Shown in pieces: positions 17,961-24,710 of a DNA stretch of 47,937 nt. The notes below the pieces were generated by a model. That model had not been told where the DNA came from and did not search any database. It saw only the letters and a program-made list of their open reading frames with translations. This DNA is from a virus: positions 1-47,937 of the IMG/VR virus record IMGVR_UViG_3300042691_013717. One strand, 5' to 3'. The position numbers and the translations under genes were made by a program. Within the stretch, counting starts at the first letter, position 1. Every line of letters starts with the position of its first letter.

Positions 17961-18376
17961 TTCCCGTCCCAGGCCACGTCTTTTCCGTCCTTGTACTTCC
18001 ATCTCGCTTTAGTCTCCCTTTTGTCGCAATGTATGAACCCACCTTCGAGGGATACACCAACACCCAGGAAGCGCCCGAACTCTACGATCTTCTTGTAGAG
18101 ATTTTCCAAGCTCATGCCGGGGCTGTGGATATCTACAGCCACGCCCATCCTGTGCCTGCCTACCTTGCCTTTTTTGGCAGCTTCGACAGGGTGACCAGCA
18201 CAGCGATACCCGCTTGTGATTACAACTGGCGCTCCAAGGAAATCCCTGAACTGCTGTAGGAGATCGATGAATTCCTTCTGCATCCCGTGCCTGCCGCAGT
18301 GCTTACAGGTCACCTCAGATAGCTTGAAGTTCTTGGACACCATCCACGAAGACGGAGACTGCTGTGTAGTCTGCAT
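17945..18376 (-). CDS. Endolysin, M15 (VanY-type) metallopeptidase
   Basis: 143 residues. It contains TSGYRCAGHP, then GRHRMGVAVDI and GGFIHCD, giving the zinc ligands H75, D82 and H116 of family M15 D,D-carboxypeptidases. The probable role is cleavage of peptidoglycan peptide cross-links during lysis. There is no signal peptide, so export would need a holin. A CKHCG motif near residue 24 may add structure. No Shine-Dalgarno precedes the ATG; instead a promoter lies directly upstream, so this may be a leaderless gene. An alternative ATG at residue 12 also lacks an RBS. It sits beside dut in the left end of the - strand operon. Confidence 0.85.
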   Translation of the reverse strand: MQTTQQSPSSWMVSKNFKLSEVTCKHCGRHGMQKEFIDLLQQFRDFLGAPVVITSGYRCAGHPVEAAKKGKVGRHRMGVAVDIHSPGMSLENLYKKIVEFGRFLGVGVSLEGGFIHCDKRETKARWKYKDGKDVAWDGKWETL

Positions 18377-18418
18377 ACTACATGATAACCCCTCGCGTCA
18401 CGGCACTCAATCTTGAGT
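18377..18418 (-). promoter_or_regulatory. Promoter of endolysin gene overlapped by palindrome
   Basis: On the - strand, TTGAGT (18405-18410) is 17 bases from TATCAT (18382-18387), which ends five bases before the endolysin ATG. The 14-base near-palindrome ACTCAATCTTGAGT (18405-18418) covers the -35 box and could be an operator. Further upstream is a hairpin CCCCAGG-GGTCA-CCTGGGG. A separate promoter would let endolysin be timed apart from the upstream recombination genes. Inferred from sequence only. Confidence 0.5.
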
Positions 18419-18523
18419 ACAGTGGCCCCAGGGGTCACCTGGGGAGTCTCTGGATTGCTAGTTTAGCGTTTCTCTATTCCTCATTCCTTTCTGTTTGAAT
18501 TCGGTCTCTTGACCGTCTGATAT

Positions 18524-18976
18524 CTACCGAGTTCCGGTAGAACCAAAACCGCCGGAGCCGCGAGAGGACTCCGATAAACTCTGCGCCTGTTCAAAGGCAA
18601 TAGGCTCGTACCTGGATAGCACCATCTGGGCAATCCGCATGCCCTTCTCTACTACGAAAGGCTGGTCTCCGATCTGCCTGTATCCATTCCAGCAGAGGAT
18701 CACGCCGATCTCCCCACGGTAGGCCGGATCGATTGTGCCGGGAGAGTTGAGGACTACGATACCATGCTTCAGCGCCAGACCGGAGCGGCTTCTGATCTGA
18801 GCTTCGCAGCCAGGGGGAAGCTCGATGTGAAGCCCGGTCTTCACTACCTGCGGTTCATTGGGGCGCAGGAACACCTCCTCGTCGGCGTGCAGGTCCATGC
18901 CTGCGTCTTCCATCGCCCCATGCGCGTAGACGGGGATCTTCACAGATGCGCTTGTTGTCTTAAGTTTGACGATCAT
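18524..18976 (-). CDS. dut: dUTPase (dUTP diphosphatase)
   Basis: 150 residues with all five trimeric dUTPase motifs: AGMDLHAD (25-32), RSRSGLA (62-68), GTIDPAYRGE (80-89), GMRIAQM (112-118) and the C-terminal RGSGGFGSTG (139-148). It hydrolyses dUTP to dUMP and pyrophosphate, keeping uracil out of DNA and supplying the substrate for thymidylate synthesis; the window also encodes ThyX, which would use that dUMP. AGGAG lies nine bases before the ATG. Cytoplasmic homotrimer by family. Followed by an intergenic stretch of about 150 bases holding a hairpin and the endolysin promoter. Confidence 0.95.
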   Translation of the reverse strand: MIVKLKTTSASVKIPVYAHGAMEDAGMDLHADEEVFLRPNEPQVVKTGLHIELPPGCEAQIRSRSGLALKHGIVVLNSPGTIDPAYRGEIGVILCWNGYRQIGDQPFVVEKGMRIAQMVLSRYEPIAFEQAQSLSESSRGSGGFGSTGTR

Positions 18977-19097
18977 TCTCTATCTCTCCTGATAACCACA
19001 CTAATACTTTTTTCTCGGCCTCGATGCGGTCAGCCTCGGCTATCTGCCTTCGACGCGAATCAATTGCAGCATCTAAATCGTTGCGAGATTCCAGCAC
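18960..19097 (-). CDS. Possible 45-residue helical protein
   Basis: A GTG-started frame fills most of the space between dut and the next upstream gene and overlaps the dut start by 17 bases. The product starts VLESRNDLDAAIDSRRRQIA and is charged and helical. The same frame is open upstream (AWIDGARFGWNCG) to a TGA but lacks a standard start there, so the true start is unclear. Weak evidence; kept because the operon otherwise leaves no gaps. Confidence 0.35.
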   Translation of the reverse strand: MLESRNDLDAAIDSRRRQIAEADRIEAEKKVLVWLSGEIENDRQT

Positions 19098-19126
19098 CCC
19101 GCAATTCCAGCCGAAACGAGCCCCAT

Positions 19127-19417
19127 CTATCCACGCTCGGTCGGCGCTGGCTCGAAATAATCAGCCACGATCTTTCGATACCGATCGATATCGGTGCGAT
19201 GGATTTGGACCTCAACGTACTTGATCCGCTTGTGTACCGGATCATGGTCGATTGGCTCGCACGATACGATCTCGCCTAGCGCCTCAGCGACTTTCCCGCT
19301 CTCCCGGATGATCTCGGCTGCGGCGCGGAGAAGGCTAACATGCACCAACTCGTACTGAATCGGCCCGCGATCCGCTCCGGCTGCGTCCAGCCGCTCCAGC
19401 ACTTCATCCCTTTCCAT
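19127..19417 (-). CDS. Hypothetical accessory protein
   Basis: 96 residues from ATG at 19417, chosen because AAGGAGG sits seven bases upstream; the longer frame to 19456 has no RBS. Acidic helical N-terminus (MERDEVLERLDAAGADRGP), then IQYELVHVSLLRAAAEIIRES and a strand-rich segment RIKYVEVQIHRTDIDRYRKI. The start overlaps the upstream gene by 14 bases. No family recognised. Confidence 0.65.
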   Translation of the reverse strand: MERDEVLERLDAAGADRGPIQYELVHVSLLRAAAEIIRESGKVAEALGEIVSCEPIDHDPVHKRIKYVEVQIHRTDIDRYRKIVADYFEPAPTERG

Positions 19418-19583
19418 CGCTCGCCTCCTTAATTTCGGTGATCTGTACGCAGGCAATACGGCACTCAGGGTAATTGAACCATATGGCCTTAACTGCCTTC
19501 TTGCTCAACCCGGACTCGCAAAGCTCAATCGTTTCGCCCGTCTCATCAACCAGCGCCCAGCGGCGCTCATTTACTCGCTTCAC
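19404..19583 (-). CDS. Small hypothetical protein (59 residues, GTG start)
   Basis: The GTG at 19583 overlaps the upstream stop as GTGA, and GGAGGAGG is placed four bases before it, giving strong start evidence. The product starts VKRVNERRWALVDETGETIE and continues LCESGLSKKAVKAIWFNY with a C-terminal strand CRIACVQITEIKE. It resembles a small alpha/beta domain. Function unknown. Confidence 0.7.
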   Translation of the reverse strand: MKRVNERRWALVDETGETIELCESGLSKKAVKAIWFNYPECRIACVQITEIKEASDGKG

Positions 19584-19858
19584 AGTTCCTCCTCCTTAAC
19601 TCCCTCGGCCAGTAGCGCGGCGTGGCAGATGGCGGTGGAAAGCAAATTAGCGGCCACCCCGTACTCACAACCCGCTCGGCCAAACGCAAAAAAGACCTGC
19701 TTGCCGATGTCGTGACGAGAGAAAAAACCCCACCCTTCCGCCCGCATAGCCTCCAGCACTTCGCCAGCGTGGGCGAGGTTGGTGAGGGGCTCAAAGCACC
19801 GCGCACCTTTCCATTGGACTAGCTCAGCCAGCAGGCGTGTTTTCTCGGCGTCGGTCAT
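19580..19858 (-). CDS. Phage ABA-sandwich-like small protein
   Basis: 92 residues: MTDAEKTRLLAELVQWKGA, then LTNLAHAGEVLEAMRAEGWG and a C-terminal helix VAANLLSTAICHAALLAEGV. The order (short helix with a W-K, 'A-x-x-V-x-x-M', aromatic strand, then 'A-I-C-x-A-A-L') matches the phage ABA sandwich domain that is common in accessory regions. Molecular role unknown. Starts in an ATGA overlap with the upstream gene. Confidence 0.55.
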   Translation of the reverse strand: MTDAEKTRLLAELVQWKGARCFEPLTNLAHAGEVLEAMRAEGWGFFSRHDIGKQVFFAFGRAGCEYGVAANLLSTAICHAALLAEGVKEEEL

Positions 19859-20091
19859 TTGCTTTCCCCCTCCATCGCCGCCATCAGCGCGCCAAGGGGC
19901 GTGTCGGCGGCGTACGTCCCCGACCCATCACCAGAAATACACACCCACCAACCGTTGTCTCCGGGTTGAGTGAGCGCCCCAGTCTCCTGCTGCCACGCCC
20001 ACGCCTCCAGTGCTTGCGCGGCGAGGGTCAGCACCTCGGATTCCGGCACCTCGTGCCGCAGTGTTTTCGCCGCCGCCTTCAGGTCATGCAT
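19855..20091 (-). CDS. Small ABA-sandwich-like or hypothetical protein
   Basis: 78 residues from ATG at 20091, preceded by GAAGG at seven bases; the frame extends to 20238 without an RBS. Contains AAAKTLRHEVPESEVLTLAAQALEAWAWQQETG then NGWWVCISGDGSG and TPLGALMAAME. The final helix and Trp-rich turn resemble small phage accessory proteins. It overlaps the upstream gene by eight bases and the downstream gene by four (ATGA). Confidence 0.6.
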   Translation of the reverse strand: MHDLKAAAKTLRHEVPESEVLTLAAQALEAWAWQQETGALTQPGDNGWWVCISGDGSGTYAADTPLGALMAAMEGESK

Positions 20092-20281
20092 GGGGTGCCT
20101 TCGCAGCGGCCTCGATCTTGGTGAGAATGTCGGCGCACTGGTCGGCCAACAAGCGATAGATAGCTTTGGACGAAAATTTCGGCCACTCAACCGGCCCATA
20201 GGTGACCCACTGTTCGTAAATCTCCCGCTCGGCTTCAATAATCTCGCGGGCGGCAGAGAGTCGGATCATTTGTTCAGCCAC
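20084..20281 (-). CDS. Small helical accessory protein
   Basis: 65 residues, mostly helix: RLSAAREIIEAEREIYEQWV followed by FSSKAIYRLLADQCADILTKIEAAA. No family recognised. It overlaps both neighbours by eight bases, showing coupling in a compact operon. Confidence 0.6.
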   Translation of the reverse strand: MAEQMIRLSAAREIIEAEREIYEQWVTYGPVEWPKFSSKAIYRLLADQCADILTKIEAAAKAPHA

Positions 20282-20879
20282 GCTGCGCCTCTTTCTTGAT
20301 GCTGGCTACCTTGGCTATCAGCCAATTGACGGCGCAGTATTGCCCATCGCGGTAGCCGGTATCGTAGCTTTCGGACGGTTCCCTAGTTTCTGTGTTTATT
20401 TCTTGCGCCTCAAACGCATTTGCCACCTCCCGCAACAGCGCCGCATCGTGCGCGGCGAGGGACTGGGCGGGGGTCGCGGCGAGGGCGGATTGCGCGATGA
20501 CAGTACGCGGGTCCCGGCTTCGCTCAATGCCATCGTCGGCAATCGTCTCCAGCGCCTTCCGCAGCCGCGCGTTGTCGGCGGCGAGTGCGGTGGACTCCTT
20601 TGCCCATCTCGTCGCCCGCTCTTGGGTCAGCTTCCAGTTCCGCGTGGCGCTGTCGGCCTCCTCCTTCACCGCCGCGAGTTCGGCGCGGAGTGCATCGCGC
20701 TCGTCCACCGTCGCATTGTGCTCCGCGCACAGCGCCGCGACCTCTTCCTGCGCCGCTGCAATCGTCTCGTGTGCCGCCGCGAGTTCGGCGCGGAGTTGGT
20801 CGATGATCGTCATCGGATCGCCGATTTCGTACTCCTGCTTTCCGTTCTTCGCCATGTAGTCGCTCCATGCTTTACCCAT
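20274..20879 (-). CDS. Coiled-coil accessory protein
   Basis: 201 residues from ATG at 20879, with GGAGG about ten bases upstream; the frame continues to 20984 inside the upstream gene without an RBS. Residues about 20-120 are a heptad-patterned coiled coil (IDQLRAELAAAHETIAAAQE and following). The C-terminal part has ESYDTGYRDGQYCAVNWLIAK, a short motif seen near the end of small phage accessory proteins. No enzymatic residues recognised. Confidence 0.65.
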   Translation of the reverse strand: MGKAWSDYMAKNGKQEYEIGDPMTIIDQLRAELAAAHETIAAAQEEVAALCAEHNATVDERDALRAELAAVKEEADSATRNWKLTQERATRWAKESTALAADNARLRKALETIADDGIERSRDPRTVIAQSALAATPAQSLAAHDAALLREVANAFEAQEINTETREPSESYDTGYRDGQYCAVNWLIAKVASIKKEAQRG

Positions 20880-21303
20880 TCGCTTCCGCCTCCCGCCGCA
20901 GTTGCGCGGCTCGTTCTTCCATTCCGTCCGCAACGTCTTGCAGGCACTCGCAATAGCCCGGAGCGACCTTGCCGCGTGACGCAAACTCGGGCGGGTTCAT
21001 GTCGGCCAGATCCTCACGCAGCGTCTTAGCTGACCGCTCCAACTCCTCGGCCGCGCCGATGGCCTTCATGCGGCGGTCGCGGGCGTCTTTCCCGGCCAGC
21101 AGCGCCAAAGCCTCGCGACATGTCGGCGCGGTGACGATTTCTCGCAACCGCCGCACCTCCTCCCGCAGCGCCTCCAGTTCGTCGAGGAGGGCGGGGAGAT
21201 TTGCCTTGCACGCCTCGCCGAACGCAACCTCTTCCTGCCAGAAGACCCCCTTCGTCGCCGCCTCCCACATCCGCCGCAGTTCGGCGATGTCAACCCGGCT
21301 CAT
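20872..21303 (-). CDS. Coiled-coil accessory protein
   Basis: 143 residues. The N-terminal segment MSRVDIAELRRMWEAATKGVFW is followed by a coiled coil (LPALLDELEALREEVRRLRE) and a second helical part with a CECLQDVADGMEERAAQLRRE end. The opening resembles short phage proteins built as an aromatic N-terminus plus coiled coil. It starts in an ATGA overlap with its upstream neighbour. Function unknown. Confidence 0.6.
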   Translation of the reverse strand: MSRVDIAELRRMWEAATKGVFWQEEVAFGEACKANLPALLDELEALREEVRRLREIVTAPTCREALALLAGKDARDRRMKAIGAAEELERSAKTLREDLADMNPPEFASRGKVAPGYCECLQDVADGMEERAAQLRREAEANG

Positions 21304-21776
21304 CGCGCACCCGCGGCGGCGCAGATGACGGCGAGGGCGGTGGACGCCATTAAATAGGTCGTAGTGTCGCCGCGATCAATGCCCAGAGGCTCGGCGCGTC
21401 GTTTGATGTTTTCCAGCGCCTCCGTAGCCACCCGCAGCGCCTCGTCGCGGGGGTCAACCGTTGCATTTTCCGCCCCGCCCAGGATCTCGTCGTACTGCGC
21501 AAGGGCGGATTCGCCGCCGAGATCCACAAACCAGCCGTGCGCCCAGTCTGACCACTTCTCGCCTTCATCGCTGATGATCTTGAGCCACTTCATCAGCTTT
21601 TGCCGCCGCTGGATCTCCGCAAGAAGATAATTGACCTGATCCGCCGCCTCTTCGAGCGCGTGGACTAACATGCAGCCCTTGCTGTTCGCGTCGAGGTGCC
21701 GCCCGTACGTCTCCAGCCCCTTGGCCGCGCGGCGCTCGTGCAAGCGTTGGGCGATCTTGTAGGTTGGTTCAGGCAT
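21300..21776 (-). CDS. Candidate all-alpha MazG-like nucleotide hydrolase-type protein
   Basis: 158 residues from ATG at 21776, with GGAGG six bases upstream. The N-terminal part (RLHERRAAKGLETYGRHLDA, then LVHALEEAADQVNYLLAEIQ) follows a phage MazG-like pattern of 'G-x-x-T-Y-G' and an 'E-E-x-x-D' helix that could bind magnesium and a nucleotide. The C-terminal half is a different helical segment ending ASTALAVICAAAGAR. A nucleotide pool role would fit Dut and ThyX but is inference; it could be an inactive helical protein. Confidence 0.45.
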   Translation of the reverse strand: MPEPTYKIAQRLHERRAAKGLETYGRHLDANSKGCMLVHALEEAADQVNYLLAEIQRRQKLMKWLKIISDEGEKWSDWAHGWFVDLGGESALAQYDEILGGAENATVDPRDEALRVATEALENIKRRAEPLGIDRGDTTTYLMASTALAVICAAAGAR

Positions 21777-22167
21777 ACAGCACCTCCGTCTCGAAATGCG
21801 ATGCGTAAAACTGTTCCAAAACAAACCACACCTCGCTATCGCAGTCGTCAGGATTGACGTGCTCCAGCCGCTCCTCGGCGTACAGGCTGGTGCCGTCGTG
21901 CCAGCAATTGCCGCCCGTTACTTGGCAATCGGTGTGCGATGGCGTGCCCTGCCCCGTTGCGGCGTGGCGCTCGATGCCGTAGGTCGAGAACCCGTAGCTA
22001 TTGCGGTCGTATAGGAATGAGTCCTCTTTCAAGAGCGCCGCGTCATACTTCGCGCCGTGAAAGTGGACGCCGTTTTTAGTCTGCTTGTCGATCAGTTCCC
22101 ACATGTAGATCGTGTTTTTGTCGCGCAAGGTCTGCTTCTTGCGGTAGATGAATTTGGCGTGGTTCAC
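21769..22167 (-). CDS. Conserved phage protein with CWHDGTSL motif
   Basis: 132 residues, GTG start in a GTGA overlap with GGAGG seven bases upstream. It opens MNHAKFIYRKKQTLRDKNTI and has the Cys/His segment HTDCQVTGGNCWHDGTSLYAEE near residue 83, which I recognise as a recurring motif in small phage proteins of unknown function. The Cys and His residues could bind metal. Belongs to the small-gene string of the - strand operon. Confidence 0.55.
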   Translation of the reverse strand: MNHAKFIYRKKQTLRDKNTIYMWELIDKQTKNGVHFHGAKYDAALLKEDSFLYDRNSYGFSTYGIERHAATGQGTPSHTDCQVTGGNCWHDGTSLYAEERLEHVNPDDCDSEVWFVLEQFYASHFETEVLYA

Positions 22168-22373
22168 TTCGCCACCTCCGCGCCGTTCAGCTTCAGGTAC
22201 TCCTGCCTCCGCTGCTTGCGGAGAGCACAGGCGTCACGGTTCGCGGCGCACCATGCAGCGCCATGATGCCACATCGCCTCACGGGAGGGGACCTTGTGGT
22301 AATACTTCATAACTATCGCCCCCATGAGTAGAGGCATGCCTATCACGACGATATTTGTAAAGATCTCCGTCAT
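22164..22373 (-). CDS. Small membrane protein
   Basis: 69 residues, with AAGGAG seven bases before the ATG. A single N-terminal membrane helix (IFTNIVVIGMPLLMGAIVMKYY) is followed by a basic tail with HHGAAWCAANRDACALRKQR. The topology would leave the Cys-containing tail in the cytoplasm or periplasm. One base separates it from the RuvC-like stop. Function unknown. Confidence 0.6.
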   Translation of the reverse strand: MTEIFTNIVVIGMPLLMGAIVMKYYHKVPSREAMWHHGAAWCAANRDACALRKQRRQEYLKLNGAEVAK

Positions 22374-22374
22374 T

Positions 22375-22857
22375 TCATATCTCCTTATCGATTGCGGTTA
22401 ATCCTACGGCTATCGCTGCCCAAGCATCCTTCGATACCTTGTACAGCATCCCGTTCTTCTTCGTGCAGTTCTCTCCGTACAGCGCGGAGTATCGGTCGAT
22501 GATGGCCTGCCGGATGTTTGCGTCCTTGGCTTTGGTAGCGCCGCAGAGATTCATCTTCACGTCTTTGCGGTAGATGCGGACACTCTTGATCCCGTTTGGA
22601 TCCACGGCCTGGAGTATCCGCCCTATCCACACACACGTCTCAAACACCGTGGCACCAACTGCCATACCATATGATGCAATCATTTCCACTGCAATGTCAA
22701 TACGGGTATCCTGACAAATCTCAAGCAACCGTGGTATCAACTTCTTGTTGTCCAGTATCCCGAACTCTTCGATGTACAGGTCCTTGCGTCGAATGACGGC
22801 GTAGGCAGACTGCACCGGGCCTGGATCAATTGCTAGAACTGTGTGGCCGAATGGCAT
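22375..22857 (-). CDS. RuvC-like Holliday junction resolvase
   Basis: 160 residues from ATG at 22857, chosen because AAGGA lies about eight bases upstream; ATG at 22866 has no room for an RBS. The RNase H-fold acidic residues are visible: LAIDPGPVQSAYAV (first Asp), IAVEMIASYG (Glu) and KVSKDAWAAIAVGLT (last Asp). The conserved phage segment ATVFETCVWIGRI lies between. It would cut branched DNA made during recombination and before packaging. It overlaps the recombinase gene by 32 bases, in a recombination operon. Confidence 0.8.
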   Translation of the reverse strand: MPFGHTVLAIDPGPVQSAYAVIRRKDLYIEEFGILDNKKLIPRLLEICQDTRIDIAVEMIASYGMAVGATVFETCVWIGRILQAVDPNGIKSVRIYRKDVKMNLCGATKAKDANIRQAIIDRYSALYGENCTKKNGMLYKVSKDAWAAIAVGLTAIDKEI

Positions 22858-23680
22858 CGACTGCATCCTTCGTGAATCCCGGCGAGAACTTGGCGTACAC
22901 TCGCTCGGTTATGGCAGTGCTGGAATGTCCCAGCAACTTGCTGACCTTGATCAACGGCACACCCTCACGAACCAAGTTCGTGGCAACAGAGTGCCGCATA
23001 ATGTGTGGGCTGAAGGACTTGTCCAGCCCGACTGAGTTGAGCAACTTGCGCCACCAGTAGTTGGGTGAACCGGGACGCCGACCATGCTCGTCGCTTACCA
23101 CGGGCCTGTTGTCAGCCGGATACCCAAGCTGCTGGCGTAGGTTCCACAGGTATGCGTAGAGTTCTGCATTCATAGCGACATCCAGCGCACCCTTCTGCCT
23201 ACTGTTTCTCTTGGCGCTATACCAGATCGTCTGGTTTTGGAGATCGATCTCGCCCCAAGTCAGGCGCATGATAATCCCCATCCGCTGCCCCGTGTAGCAG
23301 AGCAGCATTGCCAGAGTCTTCATCCACGGTTCGTAGTGATCAGCGCCGTCGAGAATCATTCGCATCTGCTCCCAGGTAGCGAACTGTTTCCGGGGCGCTG
23401 ACTCCTTCGGCATCGGAATGTAGGGCTGATGCGTGATCAGCCCCAGCTTCCGGCAGGTATTGATTGCCGCATTCAGTGCCTGAAGATCCCGGCGCAGGGT
23501 GCTACTGGAATACTTCGACAATCCCTTCAGTGCCTCTCGAATCACAGAGGGCTTCAGGCTTTCAATGGCAATCCCATCCAGCGCCTTCAGGTGTTCGTGC
23601 GCCAGTCTCTGTCGATTCCAGAAGAGAATGTCGTCGCTACATTCTCTCCTGTAAATCTCCCAAGCATCTCCCACCAGCAT
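22826..23680 (-). CDS. Tyrosine recombinase / integrase
   Basis: 284 residues, with GGAGG before ATG. The C-terminal catalytic domain has R133 (YTGQRMG), a Lys near 161-163, H226-x-x-R229 (HIMRHS), H252 (LLGHSS) and Y262 (VYAKF); all active-site residues are present. The N-terminal 100 residues form a SAM-like core-binding domain, without the usual arm-binding domain, so the protein is short. It may integrate the genome or resolve multimers. It is unusually placed within the annealase and resolvase operon, and no attP is evident next to it. Confidence 0.88.
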   Translation of the reverse strand: MLVGDAWEIYRRECSDDILFWNRQRLAHEHLKALDGIAIESLKPSVIREALKGLSKYSSSTLRRDLQALNAAINTCRKLGLITHQPYIPMPKESAPRKQFATWEQMRMILDGADHYEPWMKTLAMLLCYTGQRMGIIMRLTWGEIDLQNQTIWYSAKRNSRQKGALDVAMNAELYAYLWNLRQQLGYPADNRPVVSDEHGRRPGSPNYWWRKLLNSVGLDKSFSPHIMRHSVATNLVREGVPLIKVSKLLGHSSTAITERVYAKFSPGFTKDAVDAIRPHSSSN

Positions 23681-23726
23681 ATATTATTCCTCCATGTATT
23701 GCTGGGTGACCAGCATATACCCTCCG

Positions 23727-24002
23727 CTATTCCCAAGGGTTCTTCGAGGCAGGCTTGTTCGCAGGCGCACCGTCACGAACGTACGGCTTCGACGCCTTCA
23801 GGCTGATGAACTGCGTACCCTTGGTGCTAGTCCGGTTCCACCCGGCAAGGTCAAGCTTGGCAGGCTTGCCGCCCTTCAGGTTGTCGACGAGGTACTTCAC
23901 AACCTCGGCGCTCAGTTCGATATCACCCTTGAAGGCGGGTGCCTTGTCGTTCTGCGTCTTGTTGACGAACAGAATGCCACTGTCGGTGTAGTTCTTTTCC
24001 AT
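23727..24002 (-). CDS. Small possible ssDNA-binding/OB-type protein next to ERF
   Basis: 91 residues; AGGAG precedes the ATG by nine bases. It begins with SGILFVNKTQNDKAPAFKGD, has the strand segment KLDLAGWNRTSTKGTQFISL and ends KPASKNPWE. The pattern 'G-x-L-F-x-N ... G-W-x-x-T-S-x-x-G-x-x-F-x-S-L' is typical of small DUF736-like phage proteins with an OB-like strand order. Placement directly after the annealase suggests ssDNA binding, but this is inference. Confidence 0.45.
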   Translation of the reverse strand: MEKNYTDSGILFVNKTQNDKAPAFKGDIELSAEVVKYLVDNLKGGKPAKLDLAGWNRTSTKGTQFISLKASKPYVRDGAPANKPASKNPWE

Positions 24003-24014
24003 GTGAGTTATCTC

Positions 24015-24710
24015 CTACTTGGCTTGCTTGTTTGCATTGGCGAACACAGAGACGACTTCCTGCTCCCTGTCCGCAAAACTTACCTTGATGACGCCGATCT
24101 CTTTCTGATAGCGCCGCCAAACCTGCTTCACTTCATCCTTCGTCCCGCAGTGTTCAAGCTCTTCCTTGACCTGCGAGATGAACGCATCGACATCAATTCC
24201 GGGCGCGTCCTGCTCCTGCACCTGGGGTTTGGATTCCGGCGCTTTCTTCTGGCGCTGAGGGGGAAGGTAGTCCCCGCCCTTGTCGCCGCTGTTGTCGTCC
24301 CGCTCGGGGTCGTCCCCAGTCTCAAGCTGGAACGTCTTGAGCAGGAAGTATTTGTTCGCCCCGGTCAGCGCCTTGTAGATTCCCTTGTCGCCAATCGCAC
24401 CCTTGCTGGAGCGGTCGTTGCCGCACCCAACGAAGTGGCAGACAAGCTCCTCCCCGCTGGAGTGAATGATCCGGTACTGAACCTTGACGGTCGTGTTGCC
24501 GAACTCGTCGGGAAAGGTATGCTCGATCACATCCGAGAGGATGATAAGCTCGTTGGCAATCAGGTGAGGACGCAGTGCCGCGAGAGCGTCTCCCTCTGTC
24601 GCGTACTTGTAGTTGTGGAACTCGTTCTTCCCGGCCTTCTGTACGAACGATACGCCGCTCATCACCTTAAGGATGGCGCTCGTGATATTGCTAGTCCCCG
24701 TATTGGTCAT
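24015..24710 (-). CDS. ERF-family single-strand DNA annealing protein
   Basis: 231 residues. N-terminal ERF domain: FHNYKYATEGDALAALRPHL, then VQYRIIHSSGEELVCHFVGC and GDKGIYKALTGANKYFLLKT, matching the phage P22 Erf superfamily. A charged linker (about 140-180, DDPERDDNSGDKGG, Pro/Gln-rich) leads to a helical C-terminus. It anneals complementary single strands for recombination and genome repair. It overlaps the PD-(D/E)XK nuclease gene by 20 bases; together they resemble an exonuclease-annealase pair. Confidence 0.88.
   Translation of the reverse strand: MTNTGTSNITSAILKVMSGVSFVQKAGKNEFHNYKYATEGDALAALRPHLIANELIILSDVIEHTFPDEFGNTTVKVQYRIIHSSGEELVCHFVGCGNDRSSKGAIGDKGIYKALTGANKYFLLKTFQLETGDDPERDDNSGDKGGDYLPPQRQKKAPESKPQVQEQDAPGIDVDAFISQVKEELEHCGTKDEVKQVWRRYQKEIGVIKVSFADREQEVVSVFANANKQAK

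Noticed and set aside
19060-19245. 61-residue - strand open frame
   Set aside because: Overlaps the better supported 96-residue gene, no RBS, and unlike a natural protein.
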